A stretch of DNA of 64,000 nucleotides from Natronorubrum halophilum (lineage in GTDB: Archaea > Halobacteriota > Halobacteria > Halobacteriales > Natrialbaceae). The DNA lies in assembly GCF_003670115.1 (NCBI RefSeq), contig NZ_QQTY01000002.1:868001-932000 (forward strand), read 5' to 3'. A program made the translations under genes and the position numbers. Positions 1 through 8,984 of this stretch are shown one piece after another (positions within the stretch are counted from its first letter, which is position 1; the number at the start of each line of letters is the position of its first letter). Below the pieces are notes generated by a model. The model saw nothing but the letters and a program-made list of their open reading frames with translations. It was not told the origin of the DNA and did not search any database.

Positions 1-2
1 GA

Positions 3-164
3 AAACCGACTCCCGTAACCGTATTCGGAGTGAACCTCCGTGAGCTATGCTATCCCCTCTCTCCAATCTGGTGTGAGGACTCGTGGACGATGGAATCGTC
101 GCGTTTCACTCGCACTTCACACTGGGAGGTCGGGCATTCAACGGAACTTGAGACTGTGTACTGA
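3..164 (+). CDS. possible 3' end of an ORF entering from the left edge
   Basis: An open frame runs from the window edge to a TGA at 162-164 and reads as 53 residues ending GHSTELETVY. I do not recognise it. The Trp/Cys-containing composition is not typical of a random antisense frame, but no domain is visible and other frames over the same bases are also open, so it may be a decayed remnant. Confidence 0.2.
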   Translation, partial: KPTPVTVFGVNLRELCYPLSPIWCEDSWTMESSRFTRTSHWEVGHSTELETVY

Positions 165-551
165 GTTACGAAGAGGACCAGAGCCACGCAATACCAATCA
201 GAGCATAACCGATTCCGGAGTCCGCAACAAGTACATTATCGCTCGAAAGACCGAGTCCTACATGAACAAGACCCGATATGACAAGCAGCGGGAGAAGCTT
301 CTGGACGCTCTCTTGTTGCACACACCGTAATCAGTTCACAGATATATAATACAGTTGATCCCTGTACTGATCAGTAACTACGTACGAGTAGTTACCGCTG
401 GCTTCCCACCAGTTACGGATACTGTGCGTAGCCTCGTGCAAGATACACAGCGCATCGTTCACACGCCAGTCGTTGCGAAGCCGCCGTTACCGGTAGCCGA
501 ATCGGTAATAGTATCTCGGCACGAGCCGATGTCCACCGTTGGTTTCGTTCA
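165..551. other. intergenic stretch, no convincing gene
   Basis: Short overlapping open frames occur on both strands but none has haloarchaeal codon bias or a recognisable motif. The part from about 361 to 466 resembles a segment at 3808-3883 (see repeat entries). Base composition is less GC-rich than the flanking genes, as for decayed DNA. Confidence 0.4.
361..466. repeat. diverged dispersed repeat, copy 1
   Basis: Shares the words CTGTACTGATC, AGCCTCGTGCAA and CACGCC in the same order with 3808-3883; the last two words are separated by the same distance in both copies, while the first gap differs by about 30 bp. It looks like an old intergenic repeat of unknown type. Confidence 0.35.
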
Positions 552-932
552 TCAGTTTTCGTAACTGACGATGGAACGGAAACCGCCGTACGACATGCGC
601 TCCGTGTCAAAGGGCATCTCCTCATCGAAGTTGTCCGGATCCATCGCGGGGTCTTCCATCACCTTCGCGTTCACCTCGTCGCGGTGGTCCCGCGACTCGA
701 ACACGATAAATGAGAACACGACCGTCTCGTTGTCCCCTGTTTCTGCGAGTTGTGGGAAGGTCACCGTCGGCATCCCATCCATGTCGGGCTCCATGTCGTC
801 TCCGACCCCTTCGAAGTACTCGAGAGCACCGTGTTCAATCCAGAGTTTTCCGGCCTCGTCGGCCATTTCGCGGTACGAATTGAGTTGATCATTCGGGATC
901 GGGATAACGAAGCCGTCAACGTAGCGTTCCAT
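552..932 (-). CDS. DUF1428 family protein
   Basis: 126-residue protein whose start (ERYVDGFVIPIPNDQLNSYREMA), central WIEHGALEYFEGVGDDMEPDM-type segment and FESRDHRDEVNAKVMEDP stretch match the DUF1428 (YbaA-like) family, which has a dimeric ferredoxin-like alpha/beta barrel fold. Length is typical of the family (about 115-125 residues), so the gene is complete. Its function is not known; members are small cytosolic proteins. It stands alone, with no operon partner: the next gene is a separate histidine kinase on the same strand about 280 bp away. Confidence 0.85.
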   Translation of the reverse strand: MERYVDGFVIPIPNDQLNSYREMADEAGKLWIEHGALEYFEGVGDDMEPDMDGMPTVTFPQLAETGDNETVVFSFIVFESRDHRDEVNAKVMEDPAMDPDNFDEEMPFDTERMSYGGFRSIVSYEN

Positions 933-1127
933 AACCTTAGTATAGGACGCGACGGGAGTTGAACTTTTTCTCTCACCGGCCGATATCTCTCGGTCGGTTG
1001 TCTATCTGCTCTGTAGTCAACACGCCGTTTTTGATAGTGTTCACGCAGAATGAGCAGCCGCTGTTGAATAGAACGCGCATATCTCACAGGAAGCTGACCC
1101 CTGACTGGAACGGATCAACCAGTCCGT

Positions 1128-1208
1128 ATAGTAACAACCGAAACGATTTCACACACTGATCGCACAGTTGTGCGATCAGGCCTGCATTGACGTTCAGCGG
1201 CTACGGTA
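1128..1208. repeat. 81 bp palindromic dispersed repeat (MITE/REP-like), copy 1
   Basis: Starts ATAGTAACAACCGAAA and has an internal hairpin CTGATCGCAC / GTGCGATCAG around a short loop. It is the inverted-orientation, more degenerate relative of the element at 21196-21277; its right terminus has decayed. It ends 8 bp beyond the stop codon of the minus-strand histidine kinase. No transposase is associated. Confidence 0.75.
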
Positions 1209-1216
1209 GAGTGATT

Positions 1217-3634
1217 TTACGTATCGTCACCGCTTGCAACAGGGAGCGTAAACGAAAAGGTCGCGCCCTCGCCCGGTTCGGACTCGACCCAGATGTCGCC
1301 ACCGTGACGCTCGACAATGCGCTTACAGAGCGCGAGGCCGACCCCCGTACCCGAATGCTCGCCCTGCGCGTGCAGGCGCTGGAATACTTCGAAGACACGC
1401 TCTCTGTCGTCCGGGTCAATTCCGATCCCATCGTCGGTGACTGAGACGATTACCTCGGAACCGTTCCGCACAGCCGAAACATCTACCTGTGGCGGGTCGT
1501 CGCTGTACTCGATGGCGTTATCGACCAAGTTCTGGAATACCTGGCGTAACTGCCCTGGGTCGCCCTCGACACGAGGCAGCGACTCGACCGTGATTGCGGC
1601 GTCGCTCTCTTCGATTTTTATCTTGAGGTCCCGGCGAACATCCGCGAGAACGGCGTCCAGATCGATCGGTTCGAAGGGATCGCCGCGCCTTTCGACCCGT
1701 GAATACTCGAGCAATCCCTTGATCATGTCGTGCATCCGGTCGGCACCATCGACGGCGAAGTCGATGAACTCCTTACCGTCCTCGTTGAGCTCATCGGCGT
1801 AGCGGCGTTCGATCAACTGGAGATAGCTCGTGACCATCCGCAGGGGTTCTTGCAGGTCGTGAGAGGCAGCGTAGGCGAACTGTTCGAGACGCTCGTTGGA
1901 TTCCTCGAGTCGCCGCTCGAACTGCTTGCGCTCGGTGATATCGGCCAGGGCGCCAGGGAACGACACTGGAGTACCGTCATCGTCGTACTCGACGTGACCG
2001 CGCGCAACGACCCAGCGAAGTTCGTCGTCGTCGTCCCAAACGCGGTACTCTTCTTCGTACTGCTCCCCCGATTCGATGGCGCCCTCGATTTTTCGTTTGA
2101 TCCGCTCGCGATCGTCTTCGTGGATGGTCAAGAGGAACTGGTCGAGTGATACGCCCTCGGTGGCCGCGTCGGGATCGATCCCGTACTTCTTGGCGAAGGA
2201 AGCACTGGTAACCATCTGGTCATCGGAAATATGCCACTCCCATGTTCCGACAGCGCCGGCTTCGGCCGCCGCCTCCAGTCGCTCTTTTGCATCCTCGAGA
2301 TAGCGCTCGCGTTCGACCCGCTCGGTTACGTCGTTTGCCGCTCCTAACCATCGAGTGATTTCGCCACCCTCATCCAAGAGCGGTGTGGCACGCGAGACAA
2401 TCCAAGCTACTGTGCCGTCTTCACGAACGACTCGGTGTTCCAACTCGAAGCTGCTTTTCGTGCGAATTGCTTCGTCAATGGCTTCCCGAACGTGCGGCTG
2501 GTCTTCGGGTGGAACGTATTTTTCGACCCATGACGGCCCTTGCTCGTCGGCGTCAGCGAGGAAATCCGACCCCGCTAAACTGTGCAACTCGGTCCAATCC
2601 GCGTTCGCACTGAACACTGCGTCCGACGTGGTTGTGACCAACGCGCGAAAGCGTTCTTCGCTCTCGTGCAGCTGTTCGTACGCTTCTCGCTTTGCCTGTT
2701 GTAGTAACTCCTGTCCGCGCAACACGATGTCCGATGCGAGCTGTGATTTTGCCGTGTCTGGATCGTGTAGCAGCTCCTGCTCGCCGTCTGCTTGGAGTTC
2801 CTGGACGATTGGAGTGATATCCTCGACACTGTGGACGACGTAGTCGATTTTGCCAGTCGCGTCAAACACCGGCGAATTGATCGGACTCCACCAGCGTTCC
2901 TCGAACTCGTCGCTGTCGGATTCGCGATCAGGGATCGGATAGTGCGTCACCGGCATGACGTCGGCCTCCCCGGTCTCCGCTACTCTCTCGAGTGATTCAC
3001 GCAGGTTTCCGACGCCCTCGGCCGGATCGTCGGGATTGTTCGGGAAGATTTCGAACAACGTCTTCCCCATAATCTCCGCCCGCTCGGTCATCGTCGCGTC
3101 CAGATACGCATCGCTCACGGCCACTATCTCGTGGTCCTCGGGCTGTACGATGAGATAGTTACCGGGCACGTTCTCGAACAGTCGACGAAAAGTCGCTTCG
3201 GTGGCTTCCGTTTCCGCCTGTTTGCGTTCGCCAATTTCGCGAACGATCCCGACTGTTCCTTGTACGGTATCATCCGCGTCGAGCACGTTCACCCGCACTT
3301 CGCAGCGAATTTGGTCCCCCTCGGCGGTCTCCATGGTGAGATCGAGTAACTCGCTTTGATCGGAGGGGGTCGCTCGGAGGCGGTCGATCTCGTGTTCGAT
3401 CGTCGTACTGTCGTCACCGAAAAGCACGGACACGTGCTCGCCGAGCAGTTCCTCACGTGTGTATCCGGCTATCTCGACGATGACGTTGTTGACCGAAACG
3501 AGGCGGTCTTCCGTGTCGAGTCGATAGATCCCGTCGTCGATCGTATTGAGGAGGGTGCGATAGTGCTGGAGAGCCTCGGTGTCGTCCGTTTCTCCCCAGA
3601 ACGCCTTTTCAGAAGCCCCGCCCCGTTCACTCAT
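1217..3634 (-). CDS. multi-PAS sensor histidine kinase
   Basis: About 805 residues. No transmembrane segment is visible, so it is probably a cytosolic sensor. Four PAS-type modules follow each other (roughly residues 20-140, 150-285, 325-450 and 455-575), each ending with an ITERK/IGERK-type PAC motif. The kinase core has an H box ASHDLQEPLR (phospho-acceptor His about 592), N box NLVDNAIEYS, and G boxes DDGIGI and GTGVGLAL, so it should autophosphorylate. No response regulator is adjacent; an orphan kinase is usual in haloarchaea. I chose the ATG at 3634 over a GTG two codons upstream. Ligands of the PAS domains cannot be told from sequence. Confidence 0.9.
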   Translation of the reverse strand: MSERGGASEKAFWGETDDTEALQHYRTLLNTIDDGIYRLDTEDRLVSVNNVIVEIAGYTREELLGEHVSVLFGDDSTTIEHEIDRLRATPSDQSELLDLTMETAEGDQIRCEVRVNVLDADDTVQGTVGIVREIGERKQAETEATEATFRRLFENVPGNYLIVQPEDHEIVAVSDAYLDATMTERAEIMGKTLFEIFPNNPDDPAEGVGNLRESLERVAETGEADVMPVTHYPIPDRESDSDEFEERWWSPINSPVFDATGKIDYVVHSVEDITPIVQELQADGEQELLHDPDTAKSQLASDIVLRGQELLQQAKREAYEQLHESEERFRALVTTTSDAVFSANADWTELHSLAGSDFLADADEQGPSWVEKYVPPEDQPHVREAIDEAIRTKSSFELEHRVVREDGTVAWIVSRATPLLDEGGEITRWLGAANDVTERVERERYLEDAKERLEAAAEAGAVGTWEWHISDDQMVTSASFAKKYGIDPDAATEGVSLDQFLLTIHEDDRERIKRKIEGAIESGEQYEEEYRVWDDDDELRWVVARGHVEYDDDGTPVSFPGALADITERKQFERRLEESNERLEQFAYAASHDLQEPLRMVTSYLQLIERRYADELNEDGKEFIDFAVDGADRMHDMIKGLLEYSRVERRGDPFEPIDLDAVLADVRRDLKIKIEESDAAITVESLPRVEGDPGQLRQVFQNLVDNAIEYSDDPPQVDVSAVRNGSEVIVSVTDDGIGIDPDDRERVFEVFQRLHAQGEHSGTGVGLALCKRIVERHGGDIWVESEPGEGATFSFTLPVASGDDT

Positions 3635-4010
3635 ATACACGTTGAGACCCTCGGCTCGGATAAGTTCCTTGCTTAGACGCTCTCTGTATCATTCGGAGGT
3701 TTGAGATCGAGCAGTACTACACCGATGGCTTTGTCGCCACGTTGCCGTAATTCGTCAGTCGAACGGTTTGCACGCCGAAAGCTCCCATTTCAGTGATAAA
3801 CGATTCTCTGTACTGATCGATCACTACTCTTCACAAGTCGATCCCAGCCTCGTGCAACATTCCTGCTCTATATCCCGCACGCCGTTCTTGACGAGTATCA
3901 GGTAGCTCGACGCGGTGAATGGTGTATGAACTCCCTCTCTTGATCTCCGAGTCGAGGCTGACGGAGCCAGCCGATACGCTCATTATCGGGGATCAAACAT
4001 ATTTCGAATA
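3635..4010. other. intergenic region between kinase and penicillin acylase genes
   Basis: Divergent promoter region of about 375 bp with no convincing gene. It contains the second copy of a diverged repeat (3808-3883). AT-rich stretches just before 4011 (CATATTTCGAATA) could serve the acylase promoter. Confidence 0.4.
3808..3883. repeat. diverged dispersed repeat, copy 2
   Basis: Shares CTGTACTGATC, AGCCTCGTGCAA and CACGCC with 361-466 in the same order. The 26 bp between the second and third words have the same length in both copies. Confidence 0.35.
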
Positions 4011-6440
4011 GTGCCAGCAGACACCACACGCCGCGGCGTTCTCGCCGGCGCGCTCGCCGCGGGAATCGGCGGCCTGACGCTGACCGGCGCTCGAGAACTG
4101 CTCGAGCAGTTCGCGCCCCTGTCGGGGCGGGCCTGGAACGCGGCCGACCGAACGCTTTCGGAGTCGGTCGAAAGCCCGCACGGCGAGGCGACCGTCCGCG
4201 TCGACGACGACGGCGTTCCGCACGTCGAAGCGGACGACGAGGCGGCGGCGTACTTCGCCGTCGGCTACGTCCAGGCGTTCGATCGACTCTTCCAACTCGA
4301 CCTCCAGCGGCGGGTTATGCGCGGCCAGCTCTCCGAACTCGTCGGCGACGCCACGCTCGAGGACGACGAGTTCCACGTGCGGATGGCGTTCGCCGAAGCG
4401 GCCGAAGCGACCTGGGAGCACATCGTCGGGACCCCCGCGGGAGCGCTCGTCGAGGCCTACGCGGACGGCGTCAACGAAGCGATCGAGCGCGAGCCCCTCC
4501 CCCTTGAGTTCGAACTTCTCGGATACGAACCGCGCGAGTGGACGCCGGTCGACTCGATGCTGATGGAAAAACAGATTTCGTGGGATCTGACGGGGAACTT
4601 CGGCGAACTCCGGCGGGAACTCGTGGCCGATCGGCTCGGCGAGGAGCTCGCCGAGACGCTGTATCCGGAGCGGCTGGATCACGACACGCCGATCCTCCGC
4701 GACGCCGTCGATGCGGATCGCCTCGAGGGCGGTGACAGCGATTCGGGTGACGAGACCGGGTCGGAGACGGGGAACTCGGACGGATCGAACGACGCAGTCG
4801 ACGCGGTCGGCTCGGAACTGGCGAGTTGGCTCTCGCGGTTCGAGTCGCCGACGGGCGTCGGATCGAACAGCTGGGTCGTCTCGGGCGAGCACACCGCCAG
4901 CGGGGCTCCGATCGTCGCGTACGATCCACACCTCACGCTGATGACGCCGCCGCTGTGGTACGAACAACACGTCGAGACGCTCGAGACCTCGGTTCGGGGG
5001 GCGACCTTCCCGGGCGTTCCCTTCGTCATTTCGGGAGCCAACGAGTCCGGCACGTGGTCGTTCACCAACGTCGGTGCCGACGTGCTCGATTGCTATCGCT
5101 ACGAGATCGATGCCGACGGCGAACGCTACCGGTATGCGGGCGAGTGGCGAGAGTTCGAAACTTCGGAGCGAGAACTCGCCGTCGCGGGTGATGAGAACCG
5201 GACGATCACCCTCCGGAGAACGGTCCACGGACCGGTGCTCGAGCGCGAGCAACGGACGGTCGGCGTCGCCTGGACCGGCCACACCGCCACCCGGACGACC
5301 GAGGCGATCTACGAGTTCGGCCGGAGCGGCGGTCTCGAGGACCTCCTCGAGGCGACCCGGAGGTTCGATCTGCCGACGCAGAATCTCGTCTACGCGGACA
5401 CCGACGGTCGGACGCTGTACTACGCGACGGGCAAACTCCCCGTCCGAACGGTCGACGGCGAGGCGGTGTCCGGGAATCGGGTCTTCGACGGCTCCGCGGG
5501 CGAGGGCGAGTGGGAGGGGTTCACTCCGTTCGGCGAGTCCTCGTGGGACGGGTTCGTCCCCTTCGAGGAGAAACCTCACGCGATCGATCCGGACGTGCTC
5601 GCGACGGCCAACCAGCGCGTCGTCGACGATCCCGAACACTACGTCGGCGTCGCCTACGCCTCGCCGTACCGCGGCGCGCGGATCTACGATCAGCTGGACG
5701 AGCGAGTTGCGAGCGGCGAGGCCACGGACCCCGAGTTTCACCGTGACCTCCAGTCCGATACCCGCGACGGACGGGCGGACCAGTTCGTGCCCGAACTGCT
5801 CGAGGCGCTCGAGGCCCACGAGGCCGACGACGGGCTCGAAGACGCTGCCGCGACGCTCGACGGCTGGGACCGACGGATGGACCGGAACAGCGCGGGTGCG
5901 CTCGTCTTCGCCCGGTGGGTGGACCACGTCCGCCGGCTGACCCTCGAGCCCCAGTTCGGGGACGCCAACCTCGACGAGTCGTACTATCCGGGCGATTGGG
6001 AAATCGCGACGCTCCCCGACGACAGCGACCTCTACGTGGACCGATCGCGAGCGGAAACGATGGTGGAGGCGCTGATGGAGGCGCTCGAGGAGATCGACGA
6101 CGAGGGCTGGGACGTCTACGGCGACTGGAACACGACGCGGACGATCGAACACCCGTTCGGCGCGGAGGCACCCTTCCTCGACTACGACGAGCGGCCGCTC
6201 GACGGGTCGCGCGCGACGGTCAATAACTACCGCGTCGAGAGCGCCGTCGGCTCCAGTTGGCGGATGGTCGTCGAACCCGGCGGGGACGCCACGGCGGTTC
6301 TGCCCGGCGGGAACTCCGGGGACTACTTCTCCGCACACTACGACGATCAGTTCGAGCGCTGGATCGACAACGACCAGAAACCGATGGACCGGACGAGCGA
6401 CGGCGACGTCACGGTCACGTTCACGGAGGGATCGTCGTGA
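4011..6440 (+). CDS. Tat-exported penicillin acylase family (Ntn-hydrolase)
   Basis: 809 residues from a GTG start. The N-terminus TTRRGVLAGALAAGIGG is a twin-arginine signal, so the enzyme is predicted to be exported folded. It matches the penicillin/acyl-homoserine lactone acylase family: alpha-chain motifs GYVQAFDRLFQLDLQRR early on, then GVGSNSWVVSG where the beta chain begins; autocleavage before Ser285 would expose the nucleophile. A Ser/Asp/Gly-rich stretch (about residues 240-265) just before it is probably the spacer peptide. Later family motifs YDPHL, PGVPFVISGANE and the C-terminal GGNSGDYFSAHYDDQF are present. Family enzymes hydrolyse side-chain amides of beta-lactams or acyl-homoserine lactones; the natural substrate here is unknown. 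It is followed closely by a small membrane protein gene. Confidence 0.92.
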   Translation: MPADTTRRGVLAGALAAGIGGLTLTGARELLEQFAPLSGRAWNAADRTLSESVESPHGEATVRVDDDGVPHVEADDEAAAYFAVGYVQAFDRLFQLDLQRRVMRGQLSELVGDATLEDDEFHVRMAFAEAAEATWEHIVGTPAGALVEAYADGVNEAIEREPLPLEFELLGYEPREWTPVDSMLMEKQISWDLTGNFGELRRELVADRLGEELAETLYPERLDHDTPILRDAVDADRLEGGDSDSGDETGSETGNSDGSNDAVDAVGSELASWLSRFESPTGVGSNSWVVSGEHTASGAPIVAYDPHLTLMTPPLWYEQHVETLETSVRGATFPGVPFVISGANESGTWSFTNVGADVLDCYRYEIDADGERYRYAGEWREFETSERELAVAGDENRTITLRRTVHGPVLEREQRTVGVAWTGHTATRTTEAIYEFGRSGGLEDLLEATRRFDLPTQNLVYADTDGRTLYYATGKLPVRTVDGEAVSGNRVFDGSAGEGEWEGFTPFGESSWDGFVPFEEKPHAIDPDVLATANQRVVDDPEHYVGVAYASPYRGARIYDQLDERVASGEATDPEFHRDLQSDTRDGRADQFVPELLEALEAHEADDGLEDAAATLDGWDRRMDRNSAGALVFARWVDHVRRLTLEPQFGDANLDESYYPGDWEIATLPDDSDLYVDRSRAETMVEALMEALEEIDDEGWDVYGDWNTTRTIEHPFGAEAPFLDYDERPLDGSRATVNNYRVESAVGSSWRMVVEPGGDATAVLPGGNSGDYFSAHYDDQFERWIDNDQKPMDRTSDGDVTVTFTEGSS

Positions 6441-6489
6441 CCGAATCGGATCGGCCGTCTACGTGGCCGACGGCGAGAACCACGCCGCC

Positions 6490-6828
6490 GTGAGCGAACG
6501 CGTCGAGACCGTCCTCGAGCGTCTCAGAACGGAGCCTCGAGCGCACGCCGTCGCGGTCGGTATCGCAATCGCCATCGGCCTAGTGCTCTCGTGGCTCCAC
6601 TGGTTCGGCCTCGTCCTCGGCGGCGGACTGATCGGACTCGTCTCGGCGACCCTGCCGCGTGCCGCTCTCGGCGCGGTCGGCTTCGGCGCGCTCGTTCTCG
6701 TCGTCTTCGCGCTCTCGCTCGGCGGATCACTGCGCCCCGTCCTCGAGATGACGCCGGTCGTCTATCTGACCGTCGCCAGTGCGATCGGCTTGCCGCTGTT
6801 TGGATCGCTGCTCAGGGGACTCGTCTGA
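6490..6828 (+). CDS. small hydrophobic membrane protein
   Basis: 112 residues from the GTG at 6490 (an in-frame GTG at 6463 would add nine). After a charged N-terminus (SERVETVLERLRTEPRAHA) come about three hydrophobic helices with few polar residues, ending GLPLFGSLLRGLV. No domain is recognised. It lies 50 bp behind the acylase gene on the same strand and may be cotranscribed with it; whether it interacts with the acylase is unknown. Confidence 0.7.
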   Translation: MSERVETVLERLRTEPRAHAVAVGIAIAIGLVLSWLHWFGLVLGGGLIGLVSATLPRAALGAVGFGALVLVVFALSLGGSLRPVLEMTPVVYLTVASAIGLPLFGSLLRGLV

Positions 6829-6884
6829 CTGTCGTAAGTTGCCGCACCACGTACCGTTTTTCCGTCGGCCCGCGTTCGATCGGT

Positions 6885-7859
6885 ATGGAGTACACGACCC
6901 TCGGTTCGACCGGAATGGAAGTCAGTCGGCTCTGTCTGGGCTGTATGAGTTTCGGCTCGAGCGACTGGCGTGAGTGGGTTCTGGACGACGAAGAGAGCGA
7001 GGAAATTATCGAGCGCGCGATCGACCTCGGAATCAACTTCTTCGATACGGCGAACATGTACTCGCGGGGCGAGTCCGAGCGTATTTTGGGCGATGCGCTC
7101 GAGGGCCATCGCGAGCGCTCGATCATCGCCACGAAAGGCTACTTCCAGATGCGTGAGGACGATCCGAACTCGGGCGGACTCTCCCGGAAGGCGATCGAGC
7201 AGGAACTCGCGGCCAGCCGAGACCGACTCGGAGTGGACACCATCGACCTCTACCAGCCCCACCGCTGGGATTACGACACGCCGGTCGAGACGACGCTCCG
7301 GGCGCTCGACGACGCGGTTCGGCGGGGCCACGTCCGCCACATCGGGGCGTCCTCGATGTGGGCACACCAGTTCGCGCAAGCGCTTTCGACGAGCGACCAG
7401 TTCGGTCTCGAGCGATTCGCGACGATGCAAAACCACTACAACCTCGTCTACCGCGAGGAGGAGCGTGAGATGCTGCCCCTCTGTGCGAACGAAGGGATCG
7501 GCGTGATGCCGTGGTCGCCGCTGGCTCGCGGCTATCTCACCCGTCCCCACGAGGAGATCGACGCCACGAAACGCGGCGAAACGGAAGAGCACATGTACGA
7601 ACATCCGTATCGGGAAGGCGGCGGGCGGGAGGTCAACGAGCGCGTCGCGGAGGTTGCGGCCGACAGGGACGTGACGATGGCCCAGATCTCGCTGGCGTGG
7701 TTGCTCCACAAAGAATGGGTCGACGCACCGATTATCGGCACGACGAGCGTCGAACACCTCGAGCAGGCCGTCGAGGCGCTCGAGATCTCGCTTTCGGAGT
7801 CGGATATCGCGTATCTCGAGGACCCCTACGAACCGGTTGCGGTGTCGGGTCACACCTGA
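6885..7859 (+). CDS. aldo/keto reductase
   Basis: 324 residues, full length for the family. The AKR catalytic tetrad is visible: Asp in FFDTANMYSRG, Tyr in the same segment, Lys in IIATKGYF and His in YQPHRWDYDTP. The cofactor-binding C-terminal half has PIIGTTSVEHLEQAVEAL, typical of NADP-binding AKRs. It most resembles the YakC/L-glyceraldehyde 3-phosphate reductase-type bacterial and archaeal AKRs, which reduce aldehydes or sugar carbonyls; the substrate cannot be assigned. The ATG at 6885 directly follows a short AT-poor leader and matches the conserved start EYTTLGSTGMEVSRLCLGCM. Confidence 0.95.
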   Translation: MEYTTLGSTGMEVSRLCLGCMSFGSSDWREWVLDDEESEEIIERAIDLGINFFDTANMYSRGESERILGDALEGHRERSIIATKGYFQMREDDPNSGGLSRKAIEQELAASRDRLGVDTIDLYQPHRWDYDTPVETTLRALDDAVRRGHVRHIGASSMWAHQFAQALSTSDQFGLERFATMQNHYNLVYREEEREMLPLCANEGIGVMPWSPLARGYLTRPHEEIDATKRGETEEHMYEHPYREGGGREVNERVAEVAADRDVTMAQISLAWLLHKEWVDAPIIGTTSVEHLEQAVEALEISLSESDIAYLEDPYEPVAVSGHT

Positions 7860-7873
7860 TCGGGCGCGTTTCG

Positions 7874-8428
7874 CTACGGCAGGGTCTCGACCGTCGCAAC
7901 GAGGTCGTCTTCCGTCTCCCAGTGGTACAGACGGTCCTCCGCCTCGAGCAACTCGAAGACGCCGTCTTCCATCCAGCCGTAGGGGTGGTCCTCCTCGGTG
8001 TCAGGGTACGCTCGCTTGAGCACGTGGCTCTTCTCGAAGTACTCCTCGGTACCTACGAGCAGGCCCTGCTCGACGAGGAACCCGCTCGGTTCTTTTTCGG
8101 CGACCCCGACGATGTGCGTGACGAGATCCGCGATCAGACAGAACTTCTGGATGCCGTTGTTCCAGCCGCCGCGAACGTCGCTCATTCGGAAGGCGTAGGC
8201 GTCCGAGCGGCGGTTGAGCCGGTCGACCACGAGATTCAATCGCGCCATCGGCTCGCGGTCGTAGTTTCCGAGGACGAAATACGAGCGCTCGCGCTCGTAA
8301 ACCGGCCGCAGTTCGCTCAGCGCGCGGAGGAGCGCCTCGTTCTCCGCGAGCGAGAGGCTATCGGCCTCGAGGCGCTCCGTCGCGCTCGTGAGGACCGCAT
8401 CCGGGATCGGCGGCGACTCATTCGTCAT
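7874..8428 (-). CDS. conserved haloarchaeal hypothetical protein
   Basis: 184 residues when started at the internal ATG (TNESPPIPDAVL), which looks better than an upstream start that adds only a Cys-containing seven-residue tail. Acidic, soluble, rich in aromatic residues in the middle (YERERSYFVLGNYDREPM and WNNGIQKFCLIADLV). No catalytic motif is evident. It converges on the aldo/keto reductase gene with a 14 bp gap and is divergent from the HTH regulator at 8571. Confidence 0.75.
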   Translation of the reverse strand: MTNESPPIPDAVLTSATERLEADSLSLAENEALLRALSELRPVYERERSYFVLGNYDREPMARLNLVVDRLNRRSDAYAFRMSDVRGGWNNGIQKFCLIADLVTHIVGVAEKEPSGFLVEQGLLVGTEEYFEKSHVLKRAYPDTEEDHPYGWMEDGVFELLEAEDRLYHWETEDDLVATVETLP

Positions 8429-8508
8429 GGCTCGTGGTTCGCAGGTCACGGAAATAGGGTTTGCTCCACCGTTTCCGTTTCCGAAACCTGTTCACTCTCT
8501 CCACGTGG

Positions 8509-8539
8509 GTTACCCAGGGGTGATTTACTCCAGGGTAAC
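8509..8539. promoter_or_regulatory. inverted repeat, candidate operator of the downstream HTH gene
   Basis: GTTACCC (8509-8515) is mirrored by GGGTAAC (8533-8539). The word CCAGGG also occurs three times as direct repeats (8514, 8530, 8549). The dyad lies 32-62 bp before the regulator's ATG, where an autoregulatory operator would be expected. Confidence 0.4.
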
Positions 8540-8570
8540 TTACTTGGTCCAGGGGTGCGTAGATGGCTCC

Positions 8571-8984
8571 ATGAGTACCGACGTGGGTTCGGCTAACGGG
8601 GCGGAGACGCGCGAACTCCTCCATTTCGTCACGCAACGGACGCGGTTCGCGCTGTGTACCAACATCCTCCAACACCCCGACCAGTTACCCTCGATGTACG
8701 AACTCGAGCAGTTGAATCCGAGCGTGAGCGAGGCGACCGTCTACAAACACGTCCAGAAGTTGATCGACGCCGGCATCGTCGAGGAGGCCACGCTGCCCGA
8801 CGAGGAGCGCCGACAGGGCTATCCGTGGAAGTTCTACGGCCTGTCCGATGAGGGTCGTCAGCTGCTCGAGAACCACAATTTGCTCGAGGCCGAGGAGACG
8901 CTCCAACGGATTTACGAGACGATTTCCGATAAATCCGAAAAGATGCGCAAGTACGAAGGCGCACCGCGTCCCGACGACGACTGA
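8571..8984 (+). CDS. winged-helix transcriptional regulator
   Basis: 137 residues. The N-terminal half has a winged helix: RELLHFVTQRTRFALCTNILQH, then recognition-helix sequence LNPSVSEATVYKHVQKLIDAGIVEEA and a wing that ends WKFYGLSDEGRQLLENH. It resembles the haloarchaeal PadR/ArsR-like one-domain regulators. The C-terminal tail (residues 100-137) is a charged helix that may dimerise. The start is the ATG at 8571. The inverted repeat just upstream suggests autoregulation. The targets are unknown; the divergent hypothetical gene at 7874-8428 shares the promoter region. Confidence 0.85.
   Translation: MSTDVGSANGAETRELLHFVTQRTRFALCTNILQHPDQLPSMYELEQLNPSVSEATVYKHVQKLIDAGIVEEATLPDEERRQGYPWKFYGLSDEGRQLLENHNLLEAEETLQRIYETISDKSEKMRKYEGAPRPDDD

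Noticed and set aside
3993-6338. 781-codon open frame on the minus strand opposite the penicillin acylase
   Set aside because: It is the antisense shadow of the acylase gene created by the high G/C third-position bias; its composition (Arg/Val/Gly-rich, no motif) is that of an antisense frame, and the plus-strand protein has clear family motifs.
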